This document shows, one piece after another, positions 1 to 6,401 of a stretch of DNA of 10,696 bases. A program made the position numbers and the translations under genes. Numbering within the stretch: position 1 is the first letter of the stretch; every line of letters starts with the position of its first letter. Source of the stretch: JBNJEL01 sp051745835 (lineage in GTDB: Bacteria > Bacillota > Halanaerobiia > Halobacteroidales > Acetohalobiaceae); assembly GCA_051745835.1 (NCBI GenBank), contig JBNJEL010000067.1, forward strand, positions 1 to 10,696, given 5' to 3'. The notes beneath the pieces are model-generated. The model made no database searches. It saw only the letters and a program-made list of their open reading frames with translations, and was not told where the DNA came from.

Positions 1-830
1 GGATGGTCTATCAGGATTATATGTTATTTCCTCATCTTAATGTTAAAGAGAATATTATGTATGGTTTAGAAGTGCGTCAAGAGGATACTCAAGCTGGACA
101 TAAGAGATTAGCGGAATTAGTAGAATTGTTAAATATTGAAAATTTACTAGATCGTTCAGTACAGACATTAAGTGGTGGAGAACAGCAGCGGGTAGCATTA
201 GCGAGAGCATTGATTATCTCGCCGGAAGTATTACTTTTAGATGAACCGCTTAGTGCCTTAGACCCTGGAATTAAGCGTAGATTACAACAAGATATTAAGA
301 AGATTCATCATCAATTACAGACTACTACCTTACATGTTACTCATGATTTTGATGAAGCTTTAGCTTTAGCTGATAGAATTGCAGTAATGAAGGAAGGTAA
401 GATAGTACAGATTGGTACTCCTAAGGAAATTTTTCAAGCTCCAGCTTCCCAATTTGTAGCTGAGTTTGTAAGCAGTAGAAATATCTTATCATGTAAGATT
501 ATAGAAGAGAATAATCGAAGAGTAGTAGTAATTAATGAAGGTGTAACTTTTAATATTGATACTGAAGCAACTGGTGAGGTTAAGTTAACTATTAGACCTG
601 AGGAGATTGAGTTAACTAATCAGCCGTTAGCAAAGTCAGTTAATACTTATCAAGGAGAGATTACTGCTTTGCAAAAGCGGCTATCAGTAGTTGAGGTTAA
701 GGTCGATATAGGTATGGAGTTGATAGTCTATCTTAGTTACCAGCAACTAAGTAAGCTAGATTTAGCTGTCGGTAGAGAAGTTTATCTTAATTTTGCTGCT
801 ACAGCAGGACATATTATCAATAGTAATTAG
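1..830 (+). CDS. Molybdate/tungstate-type ABC transporter ATP-binding protein (5' partial)
   Basis: This is the ATPase subunit of an importer and would power uptake at the inner face of the membrane. The reading frame is open at the left edge. The visible 275 residues begin at the Q-loop (VYQDYMLFPHL), so the start codon and Walker A lie upstream, outside the window. The signature LSGGEQQRVALARAL is near residue 56, Walker B VLLLDEP near 76, the D-loop SALD follows, and the H-loop histidine is in HVTHDFDEA near 114. Residues from about 190 to 270 form a TOBE-type accessory domain of the kind that binds oxyanions or regulates such ATPases. Related full-length proteins are about 350 residues, so roughly 80 are missing. 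The substrate is not fixed by the ATPase alone, because sulfate and spermidine importers look similar. The adjacent molbindin gene favours molybdate or tungstate (ModC/WtpC type). The permease and binding protein should lie to the left. Confidence 0.93.
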   Translation, partial: MVYQDYMLFPHLNVKENIMYGLEVRQEDTQAGHKRLAELVELLNIENLLDRSVQTLSGGEQQRVALARALIISPEVLLLDEPLSALDPGIKRRLQQDIKKIHHQLQTTTLHVTHDFDEALALADRIAVMKEGKIVQIGTPKEIFQAPASQFVAEFVSSRNILSCKIIEENNRRVVVINEGVTFNIDTEATGEVKLTIRPEEIELTNQPLAKSVNTYQGEITALQKRLSVVEVKVDIGMELIVYLSYQQLSKLDLAVGREVYLNFAATAGHIINSN

Positions 831-833
831 CAG

Positions 834-876
834 ACTGCCTAGTAAACCTAGGCAGTTAAGTTTTTTACTTTTTTTC
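834..876 (+). terminator. Rho-independent terminator after the ABC ATPase gene
   Basis: A perfect 9-bp stem, ACTGCCTAG (834-842) with CTAGGCAGT (848-856), encloses a 5-base loop. Two T-runs follow (861-866 and 869-875). It starts 3 bases after the ATPase stop codon. The T-runs also encode the last lysine codons and the stop of the minus-strand molbindin gene, so the two genes share this stretch. On the minus strand the hairpin has no good T-tract, so it should work mainly in the plus direction. Confidence 0.9.
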
Positions 877-1073
877 GACAATAACTGCTGAAGATTTAAT
901 AGCAGCAGTGACTTGGTCCCCTTCCTTTAAATTTAACTTCTGAGCTGAGTTAGTAGTAATTGTAGAGCAAACTTCTTGTTCTCCAATATTATAATTACTA
1001 CTTCTGTAGTTACTTCATTAGATTGTAGGTTAGTAATAGTTCCTTTCAATTTGTTTCTAGCACTAGTTGGCAT
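865..1073 (-). pseudogene. Molbindin (Mop, TOBE domain) gene with a frameshift
   Basis: Molbindins are proteins of about 70 residues that form small oligomers and store or buffer molybdate or tungstate in the cytoplasm. The ATG at 1073-1071 has a good upstream AAGGAGTGAT ribosome site. The first frame reads MPTSARNKLKGTITNLQS and continues to EVVI (codon 27). It then runs off family sequence and stops at 935-933 after 46 residues. From about 990 the next frame continues the family pattern: NIGEQEVCSTITTNS, then KLNLKEGDQVTAAIKSS, then AVIVEKK and TAA at 867-865. SARN-LKG at the start and LKEGD-VTAAIK-S near the end are typical Mop motifs. The total is 209 bases, one short of 70 codons, so a single base has been lost (or two gained) near 988-996 in the A/T-rich run ATTATAATATT. 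It may be a true pseudogene or a sequence error. The gene faces the ABC ATPase and supports a molybdate/tungstate role for that transporter. Confidence 0.85.
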
Positions 1074-1339
1074 AGATGATCACTCCTTTATTATATTTTC
1101 TGTTAAATTTTTTCTTTTATTCTTCGCAAGTGGTATTTTTGGTTATCTTTAATTTAATCTTATATACTTTATAAATATTTTAAATTATTCTGCGTGGATT
1201 ATGCTATTATTTATTTTTTAAGTTAAAAATTAGTAATTACTTCGAATAAATCTTACTTTCTAAGCAGGGGAATGAGTGTTTACTACAGAAAAGTTACAAG
1301 CGTCAAATATATTTATATTACTAGCTAGGAGAGTTAATT
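1074..1339. other. A/T-rich intergenic region between the divergent mop remnant and mnmH
   Basis: I find no coding region here. It must hold the minus-strand promoter for the molbindin gene and the plus-strand promoter for mnmH. The minus-strand TATAAT at about 1090 lies directly against the ribosome site and is too close to be that gene's -10 box. A TATATT at 1314-1319 with GTTACA at 1293-1298 is a weak candidate for mnmH, but its 15-base spacer is short. A perfect 10-bp palindrome, AGTAATTACT, is at 1232-1241. In DNA this A/T-rich it may be chance. Confidence 0.4.
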
Positions 1340-2398
1340 ATGGAATTAATCACTTATCAAGAGAGTTTAACTAAAGATTCTGTAGTCTATATTGATGTGC
1401 GAACTGAAAAGGAGTATGAGGAAGCTACTATTCCTGGGGCAGTTAATGTACCGGTCTTTAATCATCAAGAGCGGGCTAAGATCGGTACTGTCTATACTCA
1501 AGAGAGTCCTTATCAGGCTCGTCTTTTAGGAATGGATTTAATCTCTCCTAAATTACCACGCCTAACCAGAGAGATTAAAGCGATTAGTCAAGATTATAAG
1601 TATGTTATTCTATTCTGTGCTCGGGGCGGGCTGCGTAGTCAATCGCTTGGAGTTATTAGTGAATTACTGGGTATGAAACTTTATAAATTAGAGGGTGGTT
1701 ACAAAGCCTATCGCAACTTCATCTTAGATCAGTTAGCAGAGTATGATTTAGATAGTAAATTATTAGTTATCCACGGGCATACTGGTGTAGGTAAGACAGA
1801 ACTATTAACGCGTTTAGAGCAAAAAGGAATTCCGACTATCGATTTAGAAGGTTTAGCTAACCACCGCGGTTCAGCTTTTGGTAGCATAGGATTAGGTGAG
1901 CCGACGAATCAGAAGTACTTTGATTCTTTATTGTGGGAGAGATTAGAAGAGTTAAATGGCAGCAAATTAATAGCAATAGAGGCTGAAAGTAAGCGGATTG
2001 GAATGTCTGTACTACCTGATTTTATGGTTGCTGCGATGCAAAATGGAATCCAGATCTTAGTTGAAAGTTCAGTTGAGTGTAGGGTAATTAGGATTTATGA
2101 AGAGTATGCTACTGATTATACAAAAAGTCCCGATGAGTTTATTAGCCGTTGGTTAGAATCGTTGGCAGCCATTAAGAAGTATCTAGTGCGTAAGATTGGT
2201 AAAGAGAGTTATCAAGAGTTAGTTAATTTATCGAAATCAGGAGAGTTAAAGAGAGTAATTAGAACTTTATTAACTGAGTATTATGATCCAATGTATAATC
2301 ATTCGCTTAAACAGCATGATGACTTTGTCCTACAGATCAATTCTGATGATATGTCAGAGATAACAGAGCAGGTCATAAGTTACATTGCTGATTATTAA
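1340..2398 (+). CDS. mnmH: tRNA 2-selenouridine synthase
   Basis: MnmH (also SelU/YbbB) replaces the sulfur of 2-thiouridine at the wobble position (U34) of Lys, Glu and Gln tRNAs with selenium from selenophosphate, through a geranylated intermediate. The protein is 352 residues, close to the 364 of E. coli. An N-terminal rhodanese domain spans about residues 1-130, with YIDVRTEKEYEEATIPGA near 17-34. Its active-site loop FCARGGLRS places the key cysteine at Cys93, equivalent to the essential Cys97 of the E. coli enzyme. A P-loop domain follows, with Walker A GHTGVGKT at 146-153 and the family motif DLEGLANHRGSAFG at about 168-181. The ATG has GGAGAG 9 bases upstream. The gene stands alone between an upstream A/T-rich region and its own terminator. 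Its presence implies selenophosphate synthetase (SelD) elsewhere in the genome, which is not visible here. Confidence 0.95.
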   Translation: MELITYQESLTKDSVVYIDVRTEKEYEEATIPGAVNVPVFNHQERAKIGTVYTQESPYQARLLGMDLISPKLPRLTREIKAISQDYKYVILFCARGGLRSQSLGVISELLGMKLYKLEGGYKAYRNFILDQLAEYDLDSKLLVIHGHTGVGKTELLTRLEQKGIPTIDLEGLANHRGSAFGSIGLGEPTNQKYFDSLLWERLEELNGSKLIAIEAESKRIGMSVLPDFMVAAMQNGIQILVESSVECRVIRIYEEYATDYTKSPDEFISRWLESLAAIKKYLVRKIGKESYQELVNLSKSGELKRVIRTLLTEYYDPMYNHSLKQHDDFVLQINSDDMSEITEQVISYIADY

Positions 2399-2416
2399 TT
2401 AAATACTTTATCTATT

Positions 2417-2445
2417 AAAAGAACTCAGAGATGGGTTCTTTTTTT
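2417..2445 (+). terminator. Rho-independent terminator after mnmH
   Basis: A stem of 10 pairs, AAAAGAACTC (2417-2426) with GGGTTCTTTT (2433-2442) and one T-G pair, encloses a 6-base loop and leads into an eight-T run (2438-2445 apart from one C). It lies 19 bases after the mnmH stop and separates mnmH from the comAB operon. Confidence 0.88.
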
Positions 2446-2470
2446 GTTTATTACTTAGTATAAATATAAT
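2443..2470 (+). promoter_or_regulatory. Candidate promoter of the yqhV-comAB operon
   Basis: A consensus TATAAT at 2465-2470 lies 38 bases before the first start codon. The matching -35 region is poor: TTTGTT at 2443-2448 with a 16-base spacer, overlapping the T-tract of the mnmH terminator. A specialised sigma factor is possible, because YqhV and ComAB relatives in Bacillus are linked to sporulation, but the sequence does not decide this. Confidence 0.35.
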
Positions 2471-2508
2471 AGGCAAAATAGCCACTAAAGAATGATGGAG
2501 GCGGAGTA

Positions 2509-2781
2509 ATGATCTTTGTAAGAGATAAATTATTACTAGGGATGGCACTACTGCGGGTCTTCTCTGGTTTAGTAGAGTTTGGAGCTGCGATATTGATGAT
2601 TAAGTTTAATTCAGTCGAAAAAGCCCTAAAATTAAATTCGGTGCTAGCCTTGATTGGACCTATTATCTTAGTATTAGTTTCTACTTTGGGGTTAGTGGAC
2701 ATAGCAGATAAGGTGTCGCTTGTGAATATAGTGATTATTGGAATGGGAGTTGGGTTAATCTTAGTAGGTATTAGACTTTAA
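2509..2781 (+). CDS. YqhV-like (DUF2619) small membrane protein
   Basis: This 90-residue hydrophobic protein resembles the YqhV/DUF2619 family in length, in the early LLRVFSGLVEFGAAILM segment and in the central SVLALIGPIILVLVSTLGL segment. Three membrane helices are likely: about 8-30, 43-63 and 70-89. The function of the family is unknown. In B. subtilis yqhV lies next to the spoIIIA sporulation operon, which is established context and not evidence of a role here. GGAGG at 2497-2501 is a strong ribosome site 7 bases before the ATG. It is the first gene of the operon and its stop is 19 bases before comA, suggesting co-expression with sulfolactate synthesis. A role in membrane handling of that product would be a guess. 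Confidence 0.75.
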   Translation: MIFVRDKLLLGMALLRVFSGLVEFGAAILMIKFNSVEKALKLNSVLALIGPIILVLVSTLGLVDIADKVSLVNIVIIGMGVGLILVGIRL

Positions 2782-2800
2782 TTATGGGGGAGGAGCAGAT

Positions 2801-3634
2801 ATGAGCGGAACAGAGAATGGTTGGCAGTTGGAGTTAGATTTTCCGCTTCAAGGACGAGAGACCAAACCGCGTCGGAATGGATTAACTATGATCTTAGATA
2901 AGGGATTGGGAATGCGTGAAACCGAAGATTTATTAGAACTGGCAGCAGAATATATTGATTTTCATAAATTAAGTTTCGGTACATCAGCTCTTTACGATTC
3001 ACAAATCCTAAAAAATAAGATAGAACTAATTACTTCTTATGGAGTTGATGTTTATCCAGGGGGGACTTTTTTAGAGGTAGCCGTTACACAGGGAGCTTTA
3101 GATAGATATCTACAGCGGGCTAAAGAGTTAGGATTTACAGCTATCGAAATTTCAGATGGTACAATTGATTTGACTTCTCGGCTTAGAGCAGCAATTATCA
3201 AACAGGCAGTTGATAAAAACTTTAGAGTTCTAACTGAGTTAGGTAAGAAGGACCAACGGAAGCGATTTAAGATATCTAAGATGGTTAGTCAGCTTAACCG
3301 TGATCTAGCTAATGGAGCAGATAAAGTAATAATTGAAGCTAGAGAATCAGGTAAAGGGATTTCTATTTATGATGAGGATGGTGAGATAGATGAGTTTAAG
3401 ATGGAACAGTTGCTATTAGGCGCTAATCGACAGGAGGATATTATTTGGGAAGCTCCACTTAAGAAGCAGCAGGTTAAATTCATTAATACTTTAGGTTCGA
3501 ATGTTAATTTAGGTAATATAGACCCTAGAGAGATTCTAGCATTAGAGTCGCTGCGGGTAGGATTAAGAGGAGATACTTTTAAGACAGCGTTATTACAACA
3601 AAGTCAGACCGCTTCACTGCAATTTGATGAATAA
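2801..3634 (+). CDS. comA: Phosphosulfolactate synthase (ComA)
   Basis: ComA adds sulfite to phosphoenolpyruvate to make (2R)-phospho-3-sulfolactate. This is the first step of coenzyme M synthesis in some methanogens and of sulfolactate formation in Bacillus spores (YitD). The 277-residue protein is a cytosolic TIM-barrel type enzyme. Family motifs appear in order: DKGL (33-36), KLSFGTS (56-62), VYPGGTFLEVA (84-94), EISDG (116-120), ELGKK (146-150), IIEARESGKGISIYD (177-191), WEAP (216-219) and LGSNVNLGNI (231-240). These carry the conserved acidic and lysine residues of the active site. The ATG follows an unusually purine-rich ribosome site (GGGGGAGGAG, 2786-2795). comB starts 16 bases after the stop. 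No coenzyme M or methanogenesis gene is visible, so sulfolactate or a derivative is the more likely product. The Ser/Gln-rich tail (about 266-277) looks disordered. Confidence 0.93.
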   Translation: MSGTENGWQLELDFPLQGRETKPRRNGLTMILDKGLGMRETEDLLELAAEYIDFHKLSFGTSALYDSQILKNKIELITSYGVDVYPGGTFLEVAVTQGALDRYLQRAKELGFTAIEISDGTIDLTSRLRAAIIKQAVDKNFRVLTELGKKDQRKRFKISKMVSQLNRDLANGADKVIIEARESGKGISIYDEDGEIDEFKMEQLLLGANRQEDIIWEAPLKKQQVKFINTLGSNVNLGNIDPREILALESLRVGLRGDTFKTALLQQSQTASLQFDE

Positions 3635-3650
3635 AATGGAGGGTTAATTT

Positions 3651-4358
3651 ATGAAGGTGGAGTTACTACTACATATAGGAGAGGTAAGCGATGAGCGAGT
3701 AGCAGGCAAGATAGCGGTAGCAATTGATACTTTGCGTGCTACTTCTACGATAATAACTGCCTTGGCTAATGGAGCTAAGGAAGTAATGCCGGTGGCAAGT
3801 ATCGCGCAAGCACGAGAGTATAATCAGTCTACGGGAAATACTATTACAGCTGGAGAGCGAGATGGAGTACAGATTTCTGATTTAGAAGTAGGTAACTCAC
3901 CAGTTCAATTTGCTAATTTAGTTTTAGAAGGTCAGCGGGTGATCTTGACTACTACTAATGGTACTAAATTGTTATTAAGATTATCAGTAGCTAAAAAAGT
4001 TATAGTGGCTGCTTTAAATAATCTAGCTGCAGTAGCTAGGGAAGTTAGTTCAGCTTCTAAGTTAGTTATCTGTTGTGCGGGGACGAATGGTAAGTTTGCT
4101 TTAGAAGATTTCTTAGCTGCTGGCGGTATCATTTCGCAGTTAAATCAGTTAGAAGTTAATTTGGAGCTGTCAGATTTGAGTTTAGTAGCTTATCAAAATT
4201 ACTTACTAAATCAAGAACGTCTCTGTCAAGTACTATTGCGCAGTGAGTCTGGGCAGCGATTAATTAACTTAGGTAAAAAAGAGGATGTAAATTATGCTGC
4301 TAAGGATAATATCTTTGCTATAGCTCCTTACTATAGAGATGGGCAAGTAGTTATTTGA
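3651..4358 (+). CDS. comB: 2-phosphosulfolactate phosphatase (ComB)
   Basis: ComB is a magnesium-dependent phosphatase that removes phosphate from phosphosulfolactate to give sulfolactate, the step after ComA. The 235-residue length is normal for the family. Visible family motifs are AIDTLRATSTIITALANGA (24-42), whose aspartate belongs to the catalytic site, then GERDG (68-72), GNSP (81-84), LTTTNGT (99-105) and CAGTNGKFALEDFLAAG (142-158). GGAGGG lies 9 bases before the ATG. It is co-transcribed with comA (16-base gap). The third enzyme of the coenzyme M route, sulfolactate dehydrogenase (ComC), is not in the window, so the local pathway ends at sulfolactate. Confidence 0.93.
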   Translation: MKVELLLHIGEVSDERVAGKIAVAIDTLRATSTIITALANGAKEVMPVASIAQAREYNQSTGNTITAGERDGVQISDLEVGNSPVQFANLVLEGQRVILTTTNGTKLLLRLSVAKKVIVAALNNLAAVAREVSSASKLVICCAGTNGKFALEDFLAAGGIISQLNQLEVNLELSDLSLVAYQNYLLNQERLCQVLLRSESGQRLINLGKKEDVNYAAKDNIFAIAPYYRDGQVVI

Positions 4359-4389
4359 TTTTGGGCATGAATGAGAATGAGGTGAAAAT

Positions 4390-4848
4390 ATGGATTCAGG
4401 TTATTTATTACTCTTTATAATCTTTTCGTTAGGCATTTTAGCTAAAGCTCACCTTTTATCTTGGGCAGCGGTGATTATCTTCTTCCTGCGGATTTTGCAA
4501 TTTAAATCTCTAATCTTGATTTTAGAGGAGAGAGGATTAGATATTGGACTTTTTTTCTTGATATTAGCAGTTTTAACTCCTCTTGTAACCAATGAATTAG
4601 CTTTAGCTGAGTTAATTACTACTTGTAAATCGCCGTTAGGAGTAATGGCAGTAGTAGGTGGATTATTAGCTACTAAGGTAAATGGGACAGGACTTGATTT
4701 ATTAGAAGTAAAACCGGAGCTGATTCTTCAGATGGTATTAGGTTCTTTAGTAGGAATTATATTTTTAGATGGCATTCCTGTCGGGCCACTTACGGCGGGA
4801 GGAATTACTGCTCTATTTTATCGGTTATTTACTATTGTGGTGAGGTGA
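4390..4848 (+). CDS. UPF0756 (DUF441) membrane protein, YeaL/YtwI type
   Basis: The 152-residue protein is almost wholly hydrophobic with four or five predicted membrane helices. It matches the UPF0756 family in length (usually about 148-153) and in the conserved stretches SPLGVMAVVGGLLATKVNGTG (split by the loop near residues 80-100) and FLDGIPVGPLTAGGITAL near the C-terminus. No molecular function has been shown for the family. The ribosome site GAGGTGA lies 4 bases before the ATG. It is 31 bases downstream of comB and most likely in the same transcript. A transport role for sulfolactate, sulfite or another solute is only a hypothesis from position. Confidence 0.85.
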   Translation: MDSGYLLLFIIFSLGILAKAHLLSWAAVIIFFLRILQFKSLILILEERGLDIGLFFLILAVLTPLVTNELALAELITTCKSPLGVMAVVGGLLATKVNGTGLDLLEVKPELILQMVLGSLVGIIFLDGIPVGPLTAGGITALFYRLFTIVVR

Positions 4849-4855
4849 TATAAGA

Positions 4856-4999
4856 TTGAATATTAAAGTATTAGCGATGTGGGGATTACTTTTTGGTATC
4901 TTAGGTTGGTTAGTGTTACGTCATCCTTATACTGATAATCAGCAATTTAAAGATAAATATAGTTATTTCTTTAATCGTCAGCATAAGAAAGATAATTAA
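4856..4999 (+). CDS. Small membrane protein, 47 residues, TTG start
   Basis: I do not recognise this gene. The TTG at 4856 is preceded 6 bases earlier by AGGTGAT (4843-4849), which overlaps the stop codon of the UPF0756 gene, so translation is probably coupled. The peptide begins MNIKVLAMWGLLFGILGWLV, a single membrane helix. A hydrophilic tail of about 27 residues follows, ending RQHKKDN and rich in Tyr, Phe, Lys and Gln. It could be a small subunit or regulator of the preceding membrane protein. It lacks a clear signal-peptide cleavage site. Its stop overlaps the stop of the convergent MFS gene (shared TTAA, 4996-4999). Ribosome site, frame and operon position support it as real. Confidence 0.7.
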   Translation: MNIKVLAMWGLLFGILGWLVLRHPYTDNQQFKDKYSYFFNRQHKKDN

Positions 5000-6210
5000 T
5001 TCTTCTTTTCGGCTGCCATTATCTTCTCTTCATTCAAAAAGATAAAGATTAAACCAGCACTAATTAACCCAATTCCAGCTACTCCAAAGAACATTATCTC
5101 TTCACTACTTCTGTTTAATATGCTAAATGTAGGTGGGCCAAAAGCTACTCCAATAAATCTCACACTACCGTATAAGGAAGTGATTCCTCCTCGTTGTTCG
5201 CTAGGGGCAGCACTTGTAATTAAAGTATTGACTGTCGGTAGAACTAAACCGCTGCCTACTCCTAAGATGGAGATTAGACTCATATAGAGGTAAAGATTAT
5301 CAACTAATGCTAGTACAGCTAATATTAGTGCATTAATTGTTAAGCCTAAAGTTAGAGCATATTTATAGTACTGTTCCTTTGCTGTTAAGTAAAGACCAGT
5401 GCAGTATGAGGTAGTGGACATAAAGAAAATTGGAATAGCAATAACTAAGCCTTTAGCTAAGCCTTTGATTTGATACTTATGCTCTAATACATCAGAAAGA
5501 TGGGCTAATAATCCAAATAGTAAGAAGAGGACAGTCATTCCACCTAATAGACTAAGGAGTACCGAAATTCCTCGTTGCTGAAAGATACTTTTAATACTAC
5601 CGAGGTACTCTGTTAGTGATTGTTCTTTTGTATTACCTTCAGGTTCTTCAGTTAAGTACCAGATTGCCATTATAATTGGGATTGCTAAGAGTGCATAAGA
5701 AAAAAAGAGTGCTGACCAGCTAATTAAGGCAATAGCTGCTCCTAAAATAGGGCTTAATATCTTTCCTAATCCGTTAGCTGATTCAATAATTCCTAATGCT
5801 TCACTACGCTGATTAGACGTGAAAATATCTCCTACTAACGCCATCACAATCGGGCCAGTACCAGCACCACCGATCCCCTGAATGATTCTACTGGCGAGAA
5901 TAACGGGATAAGCCTTATCTTTTAAGAATAGAGATGCTAATCCGGCTATTAATCCGCCTAATCCATATAAAAATAATGAGGGAATAATAATCTTCTTTCT
6001 TCCAATTCTATCTGATAGGTAACCGAAGAAAGGGATAGTTATGCCTGCTGAGGCAGAGAAGAGAGTAATTAAGAGTCCTACTTGAAATTGATTGATATCT
6101 AAAGCGGTTTTGATTTTAGGAAATTCAGGAATTAACATTGAATTTCCTAAGACCATTAAGAAAGGAACTGTAGAAAAAGCAGCTAACATAACTTTATATC
6201 TTTTCTCCAT
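4996..6210 (-). CDS. MFS transporter, DHA1-type drug/metabolite exporter
   Basis: This 404-residue protein has twelve hydrophobic segments in two halves with a hydrophilic central loop at about 188-213, the usual MFS layout. The motif A loop after helix 2 is GYLSDRIGRKK (63-73). Helix 4 has SRIIQGIGGAGTGP (107-120, motif B-like). Helix 5 has ESANGLGKILSPILGAAI (143-160), matching the motif C of proton-driven exporters. The second half keeps PSEQRGGITSLYGSVRFIG (336-354) after helix 10. These features point to a proton antiporter of the DHA1 group, but the substrate cannot be read from the sequence. GGGAGATG lies upstream of the ATG on the minus strand. It is transcribed alone, divergent from the hydrolase and convergent with the comAB operon, where the stops overlap by 4 bases. 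It could export a product of either neighbour, but nothing demonstrates this. Confidence 0.88.
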   Translation of the reverse strand: MEKRYKVMLAAFSTVPFLMVLGNSMLIPEFPKIKTALDINQFQVGLLITLFSASAGITIPFFGYLSDRIGRKKIIIPSLFLYGLGGLIAGLASLFLKDKAYPVILASRIIQGIGGAGTGPIVMALVGDIFTSNQRSEALGIIESANGLGKILSPILGAAIALISWSALFFSYALLAIPIIMAIWYLTEEPEGNTKEQSLTEYLGSIKSIFQQRGISVLLSLLGGMTVLFLLFGLLAHLSDVLEHKYQIKGLAKGLVIAIPIFFMSTTSYCTGLYLTAKEQYYKYALTLGLTINALILAVLALVDNLYLYMSLISILGVGSGLVLPTVNTLITSAAPSEQRGGITSLYGSVRFIGVAFGPPTFSILNRSSEEIMFFGVAGIGLISAGLIFIFLNEEKIMAAEKKN

Positions 6211-6307
6211 TTACTTTCATCTCCCTGTTACAATTAATTTAGTGATTAATCTATTTTTAGTGTTCGCAATTATCCCAGTTTTATTCTACACTTAAAATAG
6301 AATTTTC

Positions 6308-6336
6308 TTTAAAAAAAGTGTCGGCTATTATATAAT
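6308..6336 (+). promoter_or_regulatory. Candidate promoter for the hydrolase-nth unit
   Basis: TATAAT at 6331-6336 is a full -10 consensus within the 182-base region that separates the divergent MFS and hydrolase genes. The -35 candidate is weak (TTTAAA at 6308-6313, 17-base spacer). The implied leader is about 60 bases. Confidence 0.35.
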
Positions 6337-6401
6337 TAAAGGACAAGTTAGAGTGCTAGTGATTATAGTATTGGATTACTTTAGATTAAGGAGTGATTAA
6401 G

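Noticed and set aside
933..1073. Programmed frameshifting as the explanation for the split molbindin frame
   Set aside because: No slippery heptamer or downstream stimulatory hairpin is visible at the junction, and molbindins are not known to use recoding.
2451..2702. Open minus-strand frame of 83 codons opposite the YqhV-like gene
   Set aside because: It is antisense to a well-supported gene with a strong ribosome site, and its translation is low-complexity with no family features.
3932..4132. Open minus-strand frame inside comB
   Set aside because: It lies wholly within conserved ComB coding sequence and has no ribosome site. It is a shadow frame.
6092..6295. Open plus-strand frame overlapping the start of the MFS gene
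   Set aside because: It overlaps the conserved N-terminus of the transporter on the other strand and has no convincing ribosome site.
6345..6365. GAGTGCTAG, like half of a CIRCE heat-shock operator
   Set aside because: The required inverted partner TTAGCACTC is missing at the 9-base spacing, and the downstream gene is not a chaperone.
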